Made by a program: the position numbers and the translations under genes. The notes beneath the pieces were generated by a model. It saw nothing but the letters and a program-made list of their open reading frames with translations, searched no databases and was not told the DNA's origin. Below are positions 8,344 to 15,913 of a DNA stretch of 15,913 bases, piece after piece. How positions within the stretch are numbered: position 1 is the first letter of the stretch; every line of letters begins with the position of its first letter. Source of the stretch: Gemmatimonadales bacterium UBA1120 (GTDB lineage Bacteria > Gemmatimonadota > Gemmatimonadetes > Longimicrobiales > Gaopeijiaceae); the NCBI GenBank assembly GCA_002313925.1, contig DCAZ01000139.1:11888-27800 (forward strand), given 5' to 3'.

Positions 8344-8362
8344 GGTCACGAGCAAGGTGACC
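8344..8362. promoter_or_regulatory. Perfect 6-bp dyad upstream of the metalloprotease (possible operator)
   Basis: GGTCAC and GTGACC are separated by seven bases (centre at 8353) in the 211-bp gap between the M20 amidohydrolase and the metalloprotease, 78-96 bp upstream of the metalloprotease ATG. The symmetry could mark a dimeric regulator site, or an RNA hairpin in the intercistronic leader. No T tract follows on either strand, so it is not a terminator. A six-base dyad can arise by chance. Confidence 0.22.
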
Positions 8363-8477
8363 AAGTCGGTCTGATCTGAATACTCGGTTGGGTTAGCTCA
8401 TTATCCGAGTCGGCATAAGTCCTGAGCAGGAGTCTTAAGAGAACGAAGTTTTAAGTGACCGGGTGTCGGGTCCTCCG

Positions 8478-9944
8478 CTAATTCTTCCAGTTTGGTTGCA
8501 TGGGGTCCTCCGACGAAGGTTCACTGATCTCCGGAGCATACACTTCTCGTAAACGGTTGTGATACTCTCCCAGCAGGGTCTGTAGCTCAGCGTGTTCCTC
8601 GGCGACCTTCTGCCTTAGTACAGGGTTCGTCAAATAGTCGTAAAGGATTGCGCTCATGATTTGTGCGTCTAGGCGGAATCCAGCGTGGCCGATGTCTCCC
8701 ATCCCATCCGCTTCCATCCCCTTCGTGTGGTATGTGTCGCGGGAGCTGAAAATGCCAACACCGATACCGGGGATGTCACGCGTCACCCAGCCGGTCTCCT
8801 CGTATCCAGCCGGTCGCTGAGGAACTTCATTGATTCTGGGAGCGCCGAGCTTTCTAGCATAGGCAAAGTAAAGTTCTTCGAGAGATCCAAGAGCAATCCC
8901 ATCCCGATACTCTCCATAACGGTTGATCTCGACCGTGGTTCCAGTCGCAAGTGCTGCTCCCCGTGCTGCGTCATCAATCATCCGAGTCATATGCTCAAGG
9001 TAGACCTCATCCGGATATCTGATGTAGTAATCGACCACGGTCCGGGCGGGGACTACGTTCGGTGCTATTCCACCTTCCGGTATTACGCCTTGGATGGAAG
9101 CTTCCGGGCGAAGTGTTGATCGAAGACCGTTCACAGATGTATAGAACCGAACGGCTGCTTCCAGGGCATTACGGCCATTCCACGATGTTAATTGGTGCGC
9201 AGGTCGACCAGTAAATACGTACTTCACCTCATTAATATTTAAGCAGCATACGCCGAATCCAGCTCGTGCGCGGGACGTCTCCGAGGCTGAGTGACTGCGC
9301 ACTAGGATGTCCGTTCCATCGAATATCCCTGCTTCATACATAATCGTCTTAGCCGGGGGCCCAACTTCCTCAGCTGGAGTTCCGAAAATACGTATGGTCC
9401 CAGAGACCCGATCCGATTCCATATAAGCTTGGAGGCTGAGCGCAGCTGAAAGAACCACGGGTGTCTGAGCATTGTGCTGATCACCGTGGAATGGTCCATC
9501 TATGTCCCGGAGCGCGTCATATTCACCGATCAGCCCAAGCACCGCTCCATCTGATCCGGCTGGGGATACCCAAGTTGCGACAAACGCCGTCTCTAGATCG
9601 GCAACTCCCGTTTCAACAGTGAACCCCTTCGAAAGCAACACCTTTACGAGTGTGTCCACGGCTTCGAATTCAGCCCAGCCCACCTCTGGATTGCGTCCAA
9701 TATGATCCGAGAGATCCTGCATTTCAGAGTCCCAAACCTGACCAGCGTGTTCAATGAGTTCAGAACGTTTCCGGTCACTACGTTCCGTTATGTCTATTGC
9801 AGTCTCTTCCGGCGCAATTCTTTTCTGCAGTGCTTCTATGCGGGTGAGGATGTCAGAGGCTGCTGCTATTTCAGTCGGTGTGGTTTGTGCTGATCCGAGA
9901 GTCGGGAGCAGAACGAGCGCAAGGATTAGATGATTAGTACGCAT
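8478..9944 (-). CDS. Exported M20 amidohydrolase, AbgB-like (p-aminobenzoyl-glutamate hydrolase subunit B family)
   Basis: A protein of 488 aa with signal peptide MRTNHLILALVLLPTLGSAQ. M20D features run in order: IGRNPEVGWAEFEAV (residues 82-96), GLIGEYDALRDI (137-148), a metal-site loop HGDQHN (153-158), GTPAEEVGPP with E192/E193, VRSH with H218, then the lid domain (GRPAHQLTSWNGRNALEA, IAPNVVPARTVVDYYIR), and the C-terminal metal histidine H420 in GDIGHAG. The lid sequence closely follows AbgB-type enzymes, which hydrolyse aminoacyl amide bonds; the true substrate is unknown. The family signature HxCGHN reads HGDQHN here, putting D155 in place of the usual Cys. Other catalytic residues appear intact. 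No good ribosome site precedes the ATG, but the signal peptide supports this start. The gene lies 87 bp downstream of the DUF5916 gene on the same strand. Confidence 0.9.
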   Translation of the reverse strand: MRTNHLILALVLLPTLGSAQTTPTEIAAASDILTRIEALQKRIAPEETAIDITERSDRKRSELIEHAGQVWDSEMQDLSDHIGRNPEVGWAEFEAVDTLVKVLLSKGFTVETGVADLETAFVATWVSPAGSDGAVLGLIGEYDALRDIDGPFHGDQHNAQTPVVLSAALSLQAYMESDRVSGTIRIFGTPAEEVGPPAKTIMYEAGIFDGTDILVRSHSASETSRARAGFGVCCLNINEVKYVFTGRPAHQLTSWNGRNALEAAVRFYTSVNGLRSTLRPEASIQGVIPEGGIAPNVVPARTVVDYYIRYPDEVYLEHMTRMIDDAARGAALATGTTVEINRYGEYRDGIALGSLEELYFAYARKLGAPRINEVPQRPAGYEETGWVTRDIPGIGVGIFSSRDTYHTKGMEADGMGDIGHAGFRLDAQIMSAILYDYLTNPVLRQKVAEEHAELQTLLGEYHNRLREVYAPEISEPSSEDPMQPNWKN

Positions 9945-10031
9945 GCGGGAGTCACATTAATGGTTATGGAGTGTCTCTATGGATGATACCTGCCAATACC
10001 GTTCCTGCGCTATGAGATGGATAGTGCGCTA

Positions 10032-12353
10032 TCAATAACGGAGCAGGTACTGAAGTTTCAAAAAGATTGCCCGATTTGTGCGCTGCAGCCCACCTGTGTA
10101 GAAAAGCTGCTCCCGTAATCCATCTCCGTCACGGTCACCCTCAATCAGGTCAGCTTGCTGATAGTGATCATCGTAGCCGAGAAAAAACACTGTTCCTGCA
10201 TTGATTCGGTAGTTAAACAGCACATTGAAGTTGAAAGTGTCATTGCCGGTGTTGTACTCAGTAATGTTGCGCATCCCCAGTCGGTCGGTGAACTGAATGC
10301 TCGTTGTTCCACGGATGATTTTGACGGAGAACAACTCTTCATCGCCGTTGCCGGGGTCAGTCAGACGTCGCGAGTTAAGAGACAGCCTGGTCTGAAGGCG
10401 GTCGAGCGGTCGAAGTGTGCTATTCACGCTCCAACCGACCTGGTATCCAAGAGAGGATCCGACGTAATAGATCTGGTCTCCAAGCGAGAGGTTTCCTCCG
10501 AAAGAATACTTGGGATTAGTGTCGATGTTACCCCGCACTGAAAAACCCTTTTGATGGAAGTTGATTCCCCCGAACCGTTCCATGTCACGATTAACGTTGG
10601 CATTGAGCGTGATGTTTCGTGAAAACGTGAAGGCCAGTTGAAGCCCGATGTTCTCATCCTGGAGGATGCCCTCATAATCATAATTCCGGGTATAGCTTAT
10701 CTCTGGTCCCCAGTTAATCATCCAATTTTCTGGCCAGAACCGATAACCGAGATCACTGGTCAAGTTTCGGTACCCCCGACGACGCACGAAGCCGACGTCG
10801 GTATCAAATTCAGGTGAGACCTGAAAGGCGAAGAGCGTCCATCGGACATTCCGGCTGTTCTGAACGATTCGGGTTGATACCATATGCCCGTCCGACTCTT
10901 TCTCTGTATGGTTCTTGTAGCGGGAGCCCACCAACCGAAAATCTGCTACGACGGTCGGACTCAGTCGGAAGTTACCGTCTAGTCCGAATACACGACTGTA
11001 ATCATCCCGAAACTCGCGGTTCGTAACGATCGCCCCCAAGTGGGACTCAGCATAAAGGTCATAACGGACACGGGTGATAAGCGTCTGGGCTTTCTGAGAG
11101 AACGCAGGATCACTTGGATCATCGACCTTGCCCGGTGCTCGATCATTCGCGGTTAAAACTCCGAGCGAAAAGCGACCCAACTGTCCACTCAGTTTGGCAC
11201 CGTAGTCTGGGTCGACGATCGTACGGGTGTGCACGAAAGTTACGGGGGCGACGATGTTAAAGATCTCCGCCCCCTCCACGAAGAACGGTCTGAGTTCAGA
11301 GAAAAAGAGTGGATACCTTCGGTTGACCTCGATCTGTGGCCGATCTGACTCGATCTGTGAAAAATCAGGATTAACCGTGAAATCGGCTGTCAGATTAGAG
11401 GTAATCCCATACTTGAAGTTCACTCCTGCATCCGGATCAGCTGCCTGATTAACAAAGCCCGGAACAGCTGGATCGATATTGCCATACTGGATCGTGGTCA
11501 GTGTTGGGAGTATTTCGAGGTTTCTGCTGGTTGAGAGTTGCGTCATCCCCTCCAGTAGCCCCATCTGAGCAAAGAAGCTTATTTCATCGCGGGATATCGG
11601 TGCCCAGACCTGATTTTCTTCATTCTTACTCTTCACTTCTCTGACAATCTGGAACCCCCAGCGGTGTGGCTCTCCTTGTGCTGGAGTGGGGTAACGGAGG
11701 CTCTTAAAGGGGATAGCCATTTCAGCGGTGTAGCCATCTTCTACGATTTGGCCTGCGGTCTCGAAAAGCGCATTCCAGGAACGGTCCGCCCGCGGGATCG
11801 CAGGGCCTGCGCCTCGACTGCCCCCCCGCCCACCGTTACCACCTGCTGTGATGACCCCGTCTCCTTGCACGCCATATCCATTGATATCGAAGTCGTACCC
11901 GCGCTGTTGATCCAAGAACGTGTCGAAATAAATCGTAATTAGGTCATCCGAGTACGCTCGGTCACGCTCGACCCGGTTCGCGCGCATGATAGAGGGATTC
12001 CGGTAATGCACATGGAACCCGAAGTAGATATGGTCTGAATCGTAAGCAATGTACACGTCAGTCTCTTCAGTAGCTGGTTCACCATCAAGAGGTGATTGCT
12101 GCGTGAACTCACTGATGTGGGCAGCGTTTTCCCAGACGGCATCGTCGAGTACGCCGTCGATAGTCGGAGGCTCATCCGTTCTGGTTGGGGTAATTCGAGG
12201 GCGGCCCGGTAGGAGGCCTAGATCTTCGAGACTCGGAGACGGGTAGGACACGCTACTTGGTGACTGGGCAGTCAGCCTCGGCGGGATAACAGCCAGGGAC
12301 AGCCCGAACACCAAGATCGAGCGGAGTAAGATTCTGTGGGGCTGGACCCGCAA
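10032..12353 (-). CDS. DUF5916 outer-membrane protein with N-terminal CBM9-like domain
   Basis: A protein of 773 aa. The signal peptide ends PPRLTAQ (residue 30). A carbohydrate-binding family 9-like beta-sandwich follows, starting at PTIDGVLDDAVWENA (63-77) and continuing through VYIAYDSDHIYFGF and TIYFDTFLDQQRGYDFDINGYG to GYTAEMAIPFKSLRYP (208-222). After FQIVREVKSK begins the DUF5916 region, with many alternating aromatic/polar strands typical of an outer-membrane beta-barrel. It ends in LLRY, an aromatic C-terminal residue as expected for BAM recognition. A Gly/Arg-rich loop (about 168-184) interrupts the CBM9-like domain. The start is TTG at 12353 with GGTGGA six bases upstream; no ATG exists nearby and the signal peptide begins at this codon. 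Function is unproven; such proteins usually accompany secreted hydrolases. It follows the serine hydrolase by 59 bp, so co-transcription is likely. Confidence 0.88.
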   Translation of the reverse strand: MRVQPHRILLRSILVFGLSLAVIPPRLTAQSPSSVSYPSPSLEDLGLLPGRPRITPTRTDEPPTIDGVLDDAVWENAAHISEFTQQSPLDGEPATEETDVYIAYDSDHIYFGFHVHYRNPSIMRANRVERDRAYSDDLITIYFDTFLDQQRGYDFDINGYGVQGDGVITAGGNGGRGGSRGAGPAIPRADRSWNALFETAGQIVEDGYTAEMAIPFKSLRYPTPAQGEPHRWGFQIVREVKSKNEENQVWAPISRDEISFFAQMGLLEGMTQLSTSRNLEILPTLTTIQYGNIDPAVPGFVNQAADPDAGVNFKYGITSNLTADFTVNPDFSQIESDRPQIEVNRRYPLFFSELRPFFVEGAEIFNIVAPVTFVHTRTIVDPDYGAKLSGQLGRFSLGVLTANDRAPGKVDDPSDPAFSQKAQTLITRVRYDLYAESHLGAIVTNREFRDDYSRVFGLDGNFRLSPTVVADFRLVGSRYKNHTEKESDGHMVSTRIVQNSRNVRWTLFAFQVSPEFDTDVGFVRRRGYRNLTSDLGYRFWPENWMINWGPEISYTRNYDYEGILQDENIGLQLAFTFSRNITLNANVNRDMERFGGINFHQKGFSVRGNIDTNPKYSFGGNLSLGDQIYYVGSSLGYQVGWSVNSTLRPLDRLQTRLSLNSRRLTDPGNGDEELFSVKIIRGTTSIQFTDRLGMRNITEYNTGNDTFNFNVLFNYRINAGTVFFLGYDDHYQQADLIEGDRDGDGLREQLFYTGGLQRTNRAIFLKLQYLLRY

Positions 12354-12412
12354 GATTAGTCCACCGACGAGTTCAGCATCACAACGGTTCGCAGGACGTC
12401 ATCCGTATCCGG

Positions 12413-13576
12413 CTAACGCTCCTCTATTGAAAGATTGACGAGCTGCCGAAAGCGATCTAGTGACACTCGCCCACGGGGGGTTTGTGTGAAGACCAATCCA
12501 ATGATCTCTCGTTCCGGATCGACCCAAGCATTCGTTCCGTCCGAACCCCCGTGGCCGTAGGTACCATCTGTAATCCTCCATCCGTACCCGTAGCTTCCGC
12601 CTCCAGACACCTGGATCTTAGGAGACGTCATGAGTTCCACGGTCTCGGGCTCAAGGATTCGGACGCCGTTATAGATGCCTCCATTCAAGAACATTTGGCA
12701 GAAGACAGCATAATCCCATGCAGTTGAGATCATCCCTCCGGAACCCCTCGCGAACGGGTAGGACACGGGCCCACCAGGAGTGCCACCGGGCTCCCATTCT
12801 CCGTTACTTCCTCGTTCGTAGTAGACTGCACCCATGCGGTTGAGCTTACCATCAAGCTTGTGCTCTGCCTGATGGTTGTAGCTATCTGCCATCCCCAACG
12901 GACGATAAGCGATATCCTTCAGGTAGTCCTCAAGCAGTTGTCCTGAGCCAATCTCCACCAGCGCCGCCAGCGTGTTATAGCCAGGATTGCTATAGCTATA
13001 AGTCTCACCTGGTGGAACCGATGCTCCGGCACTCCCAAAGCGTGCAGCTTCTTTCTGAAGCGTTGTGTTTGTTGCTAAAGGTTGGAGGAAGAGGCTGGAT
13101 ATTCGCAGGCCGCTTGAATGCGACAAGAGCTGTCCGACCGTGATGAACCCCGCACGATAGTTGTCCCATTCCGGGATATGGGTGCGAACCAGATCGGTAT
13201 ATTCGAGCCTACCTTGTTCAATGAGCTTCGCAATTCCAGTGGCGACCAAAGGCTTGGTATTCGAAGCCATCCGGAATAAGGTATTTCGTTCCATAGGAAG
13301 CCCCTGTTCCTTGTCTCTCCAGCCCAGGGCTTCATGAAGAACGATGCGTCCCCTTCGAGCTACTAGTACCACGGCTCCGACCAACTCACCGCGTTCGATA
13401 GCCTCCTCATAAACTCCCAGGGCTCCCGTGAGGACTGCCGCTGACATCCCCACATCTTCCGGAGCGCCATATGTAAGGGTCTGAGCCTCCTGGCTCTGCA
13501 GGTCTGGCGCCAGCACCCCAATCGTTAATATCAGAGCTATCGCAGTTCGTCTCACAGCTCGTGAATAGGTACTCAT
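12413..13576 (-). CDS. Exported serine hydrolase, beta-lactamase/class C (PF00144) family
   Basis: A protein of 387 aa counted from ATG 13576, which has a strong AGGAGG site three bases upstream (GAGGAGGAGT-ATG). The longer in-frame extension to 13630 lacks this support and would bury the signal peptide. The signal peptide is MSTYSRAVRRTAIALILTIG, ending LQSQ. Catalytic motifs of the penicillin-recognising fold are all present: S105-N-T-K108 (nucleophile and general base), Y195-S-N197, and H342-G-G, the counterpart of KTG. The HGG form is usual for the esterase, D-aminopeptidase or amidase members of PF00144 rather than for true AmpC beta-lactamases, so an esterase or peptidase role is more likely than antibiotic resistance. 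It is the first gene of the minus-strand hydrolase run, followed 59 bp later by the DUF5916 protein. Confidence 0.92.
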   Translation of the reverse strand: MSTYSRAVRRTAIALILTIGVLAPDLQSQEAQTLTYGAPEDVGMSAAVLTGALGVYEEAIERGELVGAVVLVARRGRIVLHEALGWRDKEQGLPMERNTLFRMASNTKPLVATGIAKLIEQGRLEYTDLVRTHIPEWDNYRAGFITVGQLLSHSSGLRISSLFLQPLATNTTLQKEAARFGSAGASVPPGETYSYSNPGYNTLAALVEIGSGQLLEDYLKDIAYRPLGMADSYNHQAEHKLDGKLNRMGAVYYERGSNGEWEPGGTPGGPVSYPFARGSGGMISTAWDYAVFCQMFLNGGIYNGVRILEPETVELMTSPKIQVSGGGSYGYGWRITDGTYGHGGSDGTNAWVDPEREIIGLVFTQTPRGRVSLDRFRQLVNLSIEER

Positions 13577-13728
13577 ACTCCTCCTCTTCTGTTCAACTGT
13601 CCCGACCCAACCGAAGAAGTGCGGGGGCATAGGCGGAACATAATTAGCTGCTTGCCAGTTGGCTCCCCTTGCTTGGTGCTTAGGGCGCCGGATACGATGC
13701 CCGAGTATCTAAAAGCGAAAGAGAAGCC

Positions 13729-15033
13729 ATGTCCACCTCCGACGGTACACACTCAGGTGCTGACATCACAAATGACAATTTGTGTTCAGTGCTTGAATCT
13801 ATCCTTGAGGGAAGTGCTCGCGCTCAGATTCTCGACCGAGCTCTCACCGGGGATGACTTCGAAGTTGGGGTTAAACGCCTTCGCTCTTCAATGCAGACCC
13901 ATATTTTCAGGGCTTCTGGGGACGTTTTTTCTCTTTCGCAAATGATTGAGGAACTCGACAAGAAAACTCGGGACGATGGGTTCCATGTTCTCCAAGCGTG
14001 GGATTTCGGTACCCACCAGTTTAGTGAAGAAAACGTGCCAACGCTTATGATGGATTTCTGGACGAAGACAGCTCCAGAAGTCCGACTAGAACGTTCTTCA
14101 CTCGCAATTCTATTGGACTACTACTTCCTGCATATTCTGGCACTATGTGCCATGAGGGCGTGGGATGGGAGTAACGCGGATGCAATACTGGACCGTGTTA
14201 CCAAACTCGTAGAGCATCTGCAGGGACCCGAAGGTAGTGGGCACCAGTTCGTCCAGAATGCTGAGACCCTCCTAGTGCTTGCAATCTCACACTTTCACCC
14301 TGAAGGCCAAGCTTATGACCGTCTTGTTGAAAAGGTGCGGAGCCTGAATTCGACACACCAACTGAACTTCGCACTCATTGGGTCAGCTGTTCTAGGGAGT
14401 CACTTGCGGTGGGGATTCTCGGTCATGTATAGACGAGATCTTGGGCGGATGCGAGATGATAATACGGCAGATTATCCCTGGCTTTTGGATGCACTACTCA
14501 CTCTCGTGCGCGAGTACGCGAGGATGCACGAAGAGGGTATTCAAGGTACAGAGCGTGAGAACGTCGTGAACGCGCTTCTTAATGGCCTTACTCCCGACCC
14601 ATGGGCGTTCATAGATACACGTCCTGCTGCTTTGGTCGACTATGAGGCTGAGTACTCCGAACTCTCTGAACTTTTTATTCGGTACAAGGAAGAGATTTTG
14701 GAAGAATTTGAGAACCATCGCCCAGGCCGAGACACGTATTCTCCAATCTCGTTTCACACCAATTTCCTACCAAATACCCTTGTCGCTATGGTCATGACGG
14801 CACTGCTGGAGGGCTCGGCTCAGGAATTGTCTTTGAATGCTCTTTTCCTGAGTAATCGCGATGAAATGGGGGATGAACGAGCAAATCTTGCTCGGATGCT
14901 CATGTACTATGCCAATGCGAGCCCAGATCGGCTTGGGGAGCATGGTGCTGCCCTGATTATTTACGATGAGGGCACTGGCATCAGCCATGTAGGCCTCACT
15001 TTGAGTGCATTTAGAAAGTACATCCCAGGTTGA
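13729..15033 (+). CDS. Uncharacterised 434-aa protein, probably cytoplasmic
   Basis: Not recognised as any named family. The sequence has no signal peptide and is rich in predicted helices. It has an acidic N-terminal segment, a central hydrophobic segment (LLDYYFLHILALCAMRAWD) too interrupted for a clear membrane span, and conserved-looking stretches such as GSGHQFVQNAETLLVLAISHFHPE, SHLRWGFSVMYRRDLGRMRDD, NGLTPDPWAF and SPISFHTNFLPNTLVAMV. Several His and Asp residues lie in these stretches, but no catalytic pattern can be named. ATG at 13729 has only a weak purine stretch (AAAGAGAAG) upstream; no better start is visible. It diverges from the serine hydrolase across 152 bp, and the exported small protein follows 126 bp later. 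The long intact frame and protein-like composition make coding nearly certain. Confidence 0.85.
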   Translation: MSTSDGTHSGADITNDNLCSVLESILEGSARAQILDRALTGDDFEVGVKRLRSSMQTHIFRASGDVFSLSQMIEELDKKTRDDGFHVLQAWDFGTHQFSEENVPTLMMDFWTKTAPEVRLERSSLAILLDYYFLHILALCAMRAWDGSNADAILDRVTKLVEHLQGPEGSGHQFVQNAETLLVLAISHFHPEGQAYDRLVEKVRSLNSTHQLNFALIGSAVLGSHLRWGFSVMYRRDLGRMRDDNTADYPWLLDALLTLVREYARMHEEGIQGTERENVVNALLNGLTPDPWAFIDTRPAALVDYEAEYSELSELFIRYKEEILEEFENHRPGRDTYSPISFHTNFLPNTLVAMVMTALLEGSAQELSLNALFLSNRDEMGDERANLARMLMYYANASPDRLGEHGAALIIYDEGTGISHVGLTLSAFRKYIPG

Positions 15034-15159
15034 TCTGACCCATATCACAAAGGTGATGCTCGCCAACGGGCAGATCTCACGATAAAGTGTCCATCTTGCA
15101 CGTATCTACGCAGCGCTGATCAGGACACTCAGATTGATCAGTCGAACGGAGGTCACCTA
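15034..15159. promoter_or_regulatory. Intergenic leader with short repeats before the small exported protein
   Basis: Two copies of TGATCAG begin 18 bp apart (15117 and 15135). A small inverted repeat, ATCAC-aaag-GTGAT, lies just after the upstream stop codon with no T tract. A GGAGG ribosome site sits seven bases before the ATG at 15160. The 18-bp spacing of the TGATCAG copies could suit a regulator, but no clear -35/-10 pair is visible, so this is a weak call. Confidence 0.2.
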
Positions 15160-15708
15160 ATGAAAAGCATTATTTTGGTTGTGGTCAGCTTGCTTACCGT
15201 CACGACAAATATGAGCGCCCAAATCGCTGAACTCTCACTTGAGAACGTGCTGGCGACTGCGCCTGGACGAGCTCGTGCCGGTGCCGCAGTCATTAAGTGG
15301 AACGACGACTACACTTACGAGACTTTGAAAGAGGGAACAAATGCCATCGTGTGTTATGATCGTTCCGGTGAACGGGATAGGCCGGCGTTCGCGGTGCAGT
15401 GTACCAGCGTGGCCAACTTGGCCCGTGTCGCTCAAAACCGACGTTTCCGAGGGGAGACTAGTAACACCGAGGAAGAGCGAGCCATGGTAGCTTCCGCAGA
15501 AGCTAACAGTACGAGGGTGGCGCCTGAGTATGGTTCACCATGGGTTTCAACGAATGGTGGGGATCAGCAGAGCGCTAGGACCCATACGACGTTCGCGGTG
15601 CCGGGAGCTACCACTGAATCTACCGGTCTGCCAGAAAACGGCAGGGGTGGCGGTGCTTGGATTATGGGTGCCGGAACGAGTGAAGCTCACATCATGATAC
15701 CAGGGTAG
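15160..15708 (+). CDS. Small exported hypothetical protein, 182 aa
   Basis: The signal peptide MKSIILVVVSLLTVTTNMSAQ is followed by a mature protein of about 160 residues. The segment AGAAVIKWNDDYTYETLKEGTNAIVCY resembles a recurring uncharacterised exported family in which a beta-rich domain contains 'GTN' followed by a Cys. C65 and C81 may form a disulfide in the periplasm. The C-terminal half is Ser/Thr/Gly-rich and ends GTSEAHIMIPG. No enzymatic motif is seen. A strong GGAGG site lies seven bases before the ATG. It is on the same strand as the 434-aa gene but in a different cell compartment, with 126 bp between them, so it may have its own promoter. Function is unknown. Confidence 0.78.
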   Translation: MKSIILVVVSLLTVTTNMSAQIAELSLENVLATAPGRARAGAAVIKWNDDYTYETLKEGTNAIVCYDRSGERDRPAFAVQCTSVANLARVAQNRRFRGETSNTEEERAMVASAEANSTRVAPEYGSPWVSTNGGDQQSARTHTTFAVPGATTESTGLPENGRGGGAWIMGAGTSEAHIMIPG

Positions 15709-15826
15709 AACCCGAAAGCTTGTAGCGACCAGATAAGCTTAGGCGGCGAAACTACCCTTCGTCTCTGCTTTGATGTTCCCCTTGTGCCCGGAGTGAGAAA
15801 CCTATGCAGGGATATCCTGGCTCTGA

Positions 15827-15853
15827 ATCTCGATCGCCCCAAAGCATCGAGAT
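15827..15853. repeat. 8-bp inverted repeat with 11-base loop
   Basis: ATCTCGAT at 15827-15834 and ATCGAGAT at 15846-15853 pair perfectly. No T tract follows on the plus strand (the next bases are CCGGGCGGGC), so it is not a standard intrinsic terminator. It lies about 120 bp past the last visible gene and could be a hairpin in the 3' region or an operator for a gene beyond the window. Confidence 0.4.
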
Positions 15854-15886
15854 CCGGGCGGGCTTAGAGGAACGTTAGACATCTAT

Positions 15887-15899
15887 ACGCATGATGCGT
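15887..15899. repeat. 13-bp near-perfect palindrome at window end
   Basis: ACGCAT-G-ATGCGT is symmetric with a one-base centre, lying 14 bases from the window edge. In this position it could be an operator for a gene starting beyond the window; no gene is visible to test this. Confidence 0.3.
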
Positions 15900-15913
15900 T
15901 GAGGGTGATCGAA

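Noticed and set aside
10020..10033. GATAG-N4-CTATC inverted repeat at the DUF5916 stop codon, considered as a terminator
   Set aside because: The stem is only five A/T-rich pairs and is not followed by a T tract in either direction.
12413..13576. Serine hydrolase considered as an antibiotic-resistance class C beta-lactamase
   Set aside because: It has HGG instead of KTG at the third motif and sits among peptide and ester hydrolases, which fits general PF00144 esterase or peptidase members better.
13669..13698. Candidate promoter TTGCTT - 18 bases - TACGAT upstream of the 434-aa gene
   Set aside because: Both boxes match the consensus poorly and the spacer is long; such matches are expected by chance.
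15037..15074. Hairpin ATCAC-aaag-GTGAT after the 434-aa gene, considered as a terminator
   Set aside because: The stem is five pairs and no T tract follows.

Overview
The window is about 15.9 kb of moderate-GC bacterial chromosome that is gene-dense and carries no mobile element, RNA gene or CRISPR array. The gene content is secreted metallo-, serine- and M20-type hydrolases, a CBM9/DUF5916 outer-membrane protein, and exported proteins with Sec signals ending in 'AQ'. This resembles free-living, diderm, peptide-degrading lineages such as marine Gemmatimonadota or Acidobacteriota. That placement is inferred from gene families only; no phylogenetic marker gene is present.

Left part (1-3424): a small cupin (+, possibly cut at the window edge) converges on a minus-strand pair made of an exported esterase followed by an exported SAM-methyltransferase fused to an uncharacterised C-terminal region. 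A 140-aa conserved-looking hypothetical gene diverges from the esterase and starts at TTG.

Middle block (3468-13576): six minus-strand genes run in the order serine hydrolase (beta-lactamase fold) -> DUF5916/CBM9 outer-membrane protein -> AbgB-like M20 amidohydrolase -> large zinc metalloprotease (DUF5117/DUF4953 type) -> Rho-independent terminator -> exported Gly-rich hypothetical -> ACC-synthase-like aminotransferase. Most of the upstream four carry signal peptides, so the block looks like an envelope or periplasmic module for hydrolysing peptides and amides. The terminator at about 5673-5702 separates it from the last two genes.

Right part (13729-15913): an uncharacterised 434-aa, probably cytoplasmic protein diverges from the serine hydrolase. 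A small exported hypothetical protein follows, then about 200 bp holding only short inverted repeats.

Main points of note: (1) the aminotransferase reading frame continues 79 codons upstream of its first ATG with clear family homology but no ATG/GTG/TTG, which suggests an ATA start or a mutated start; (2) its PLP-pyridine Asp is replaced by Asn; (3) the M20 enzyme has Asp where the family has its metal-site Cys; (4) the methyltransferase is exported and fused to an unknown domain. No convincing complete novel system (defence, retroelement or similar) was seen.
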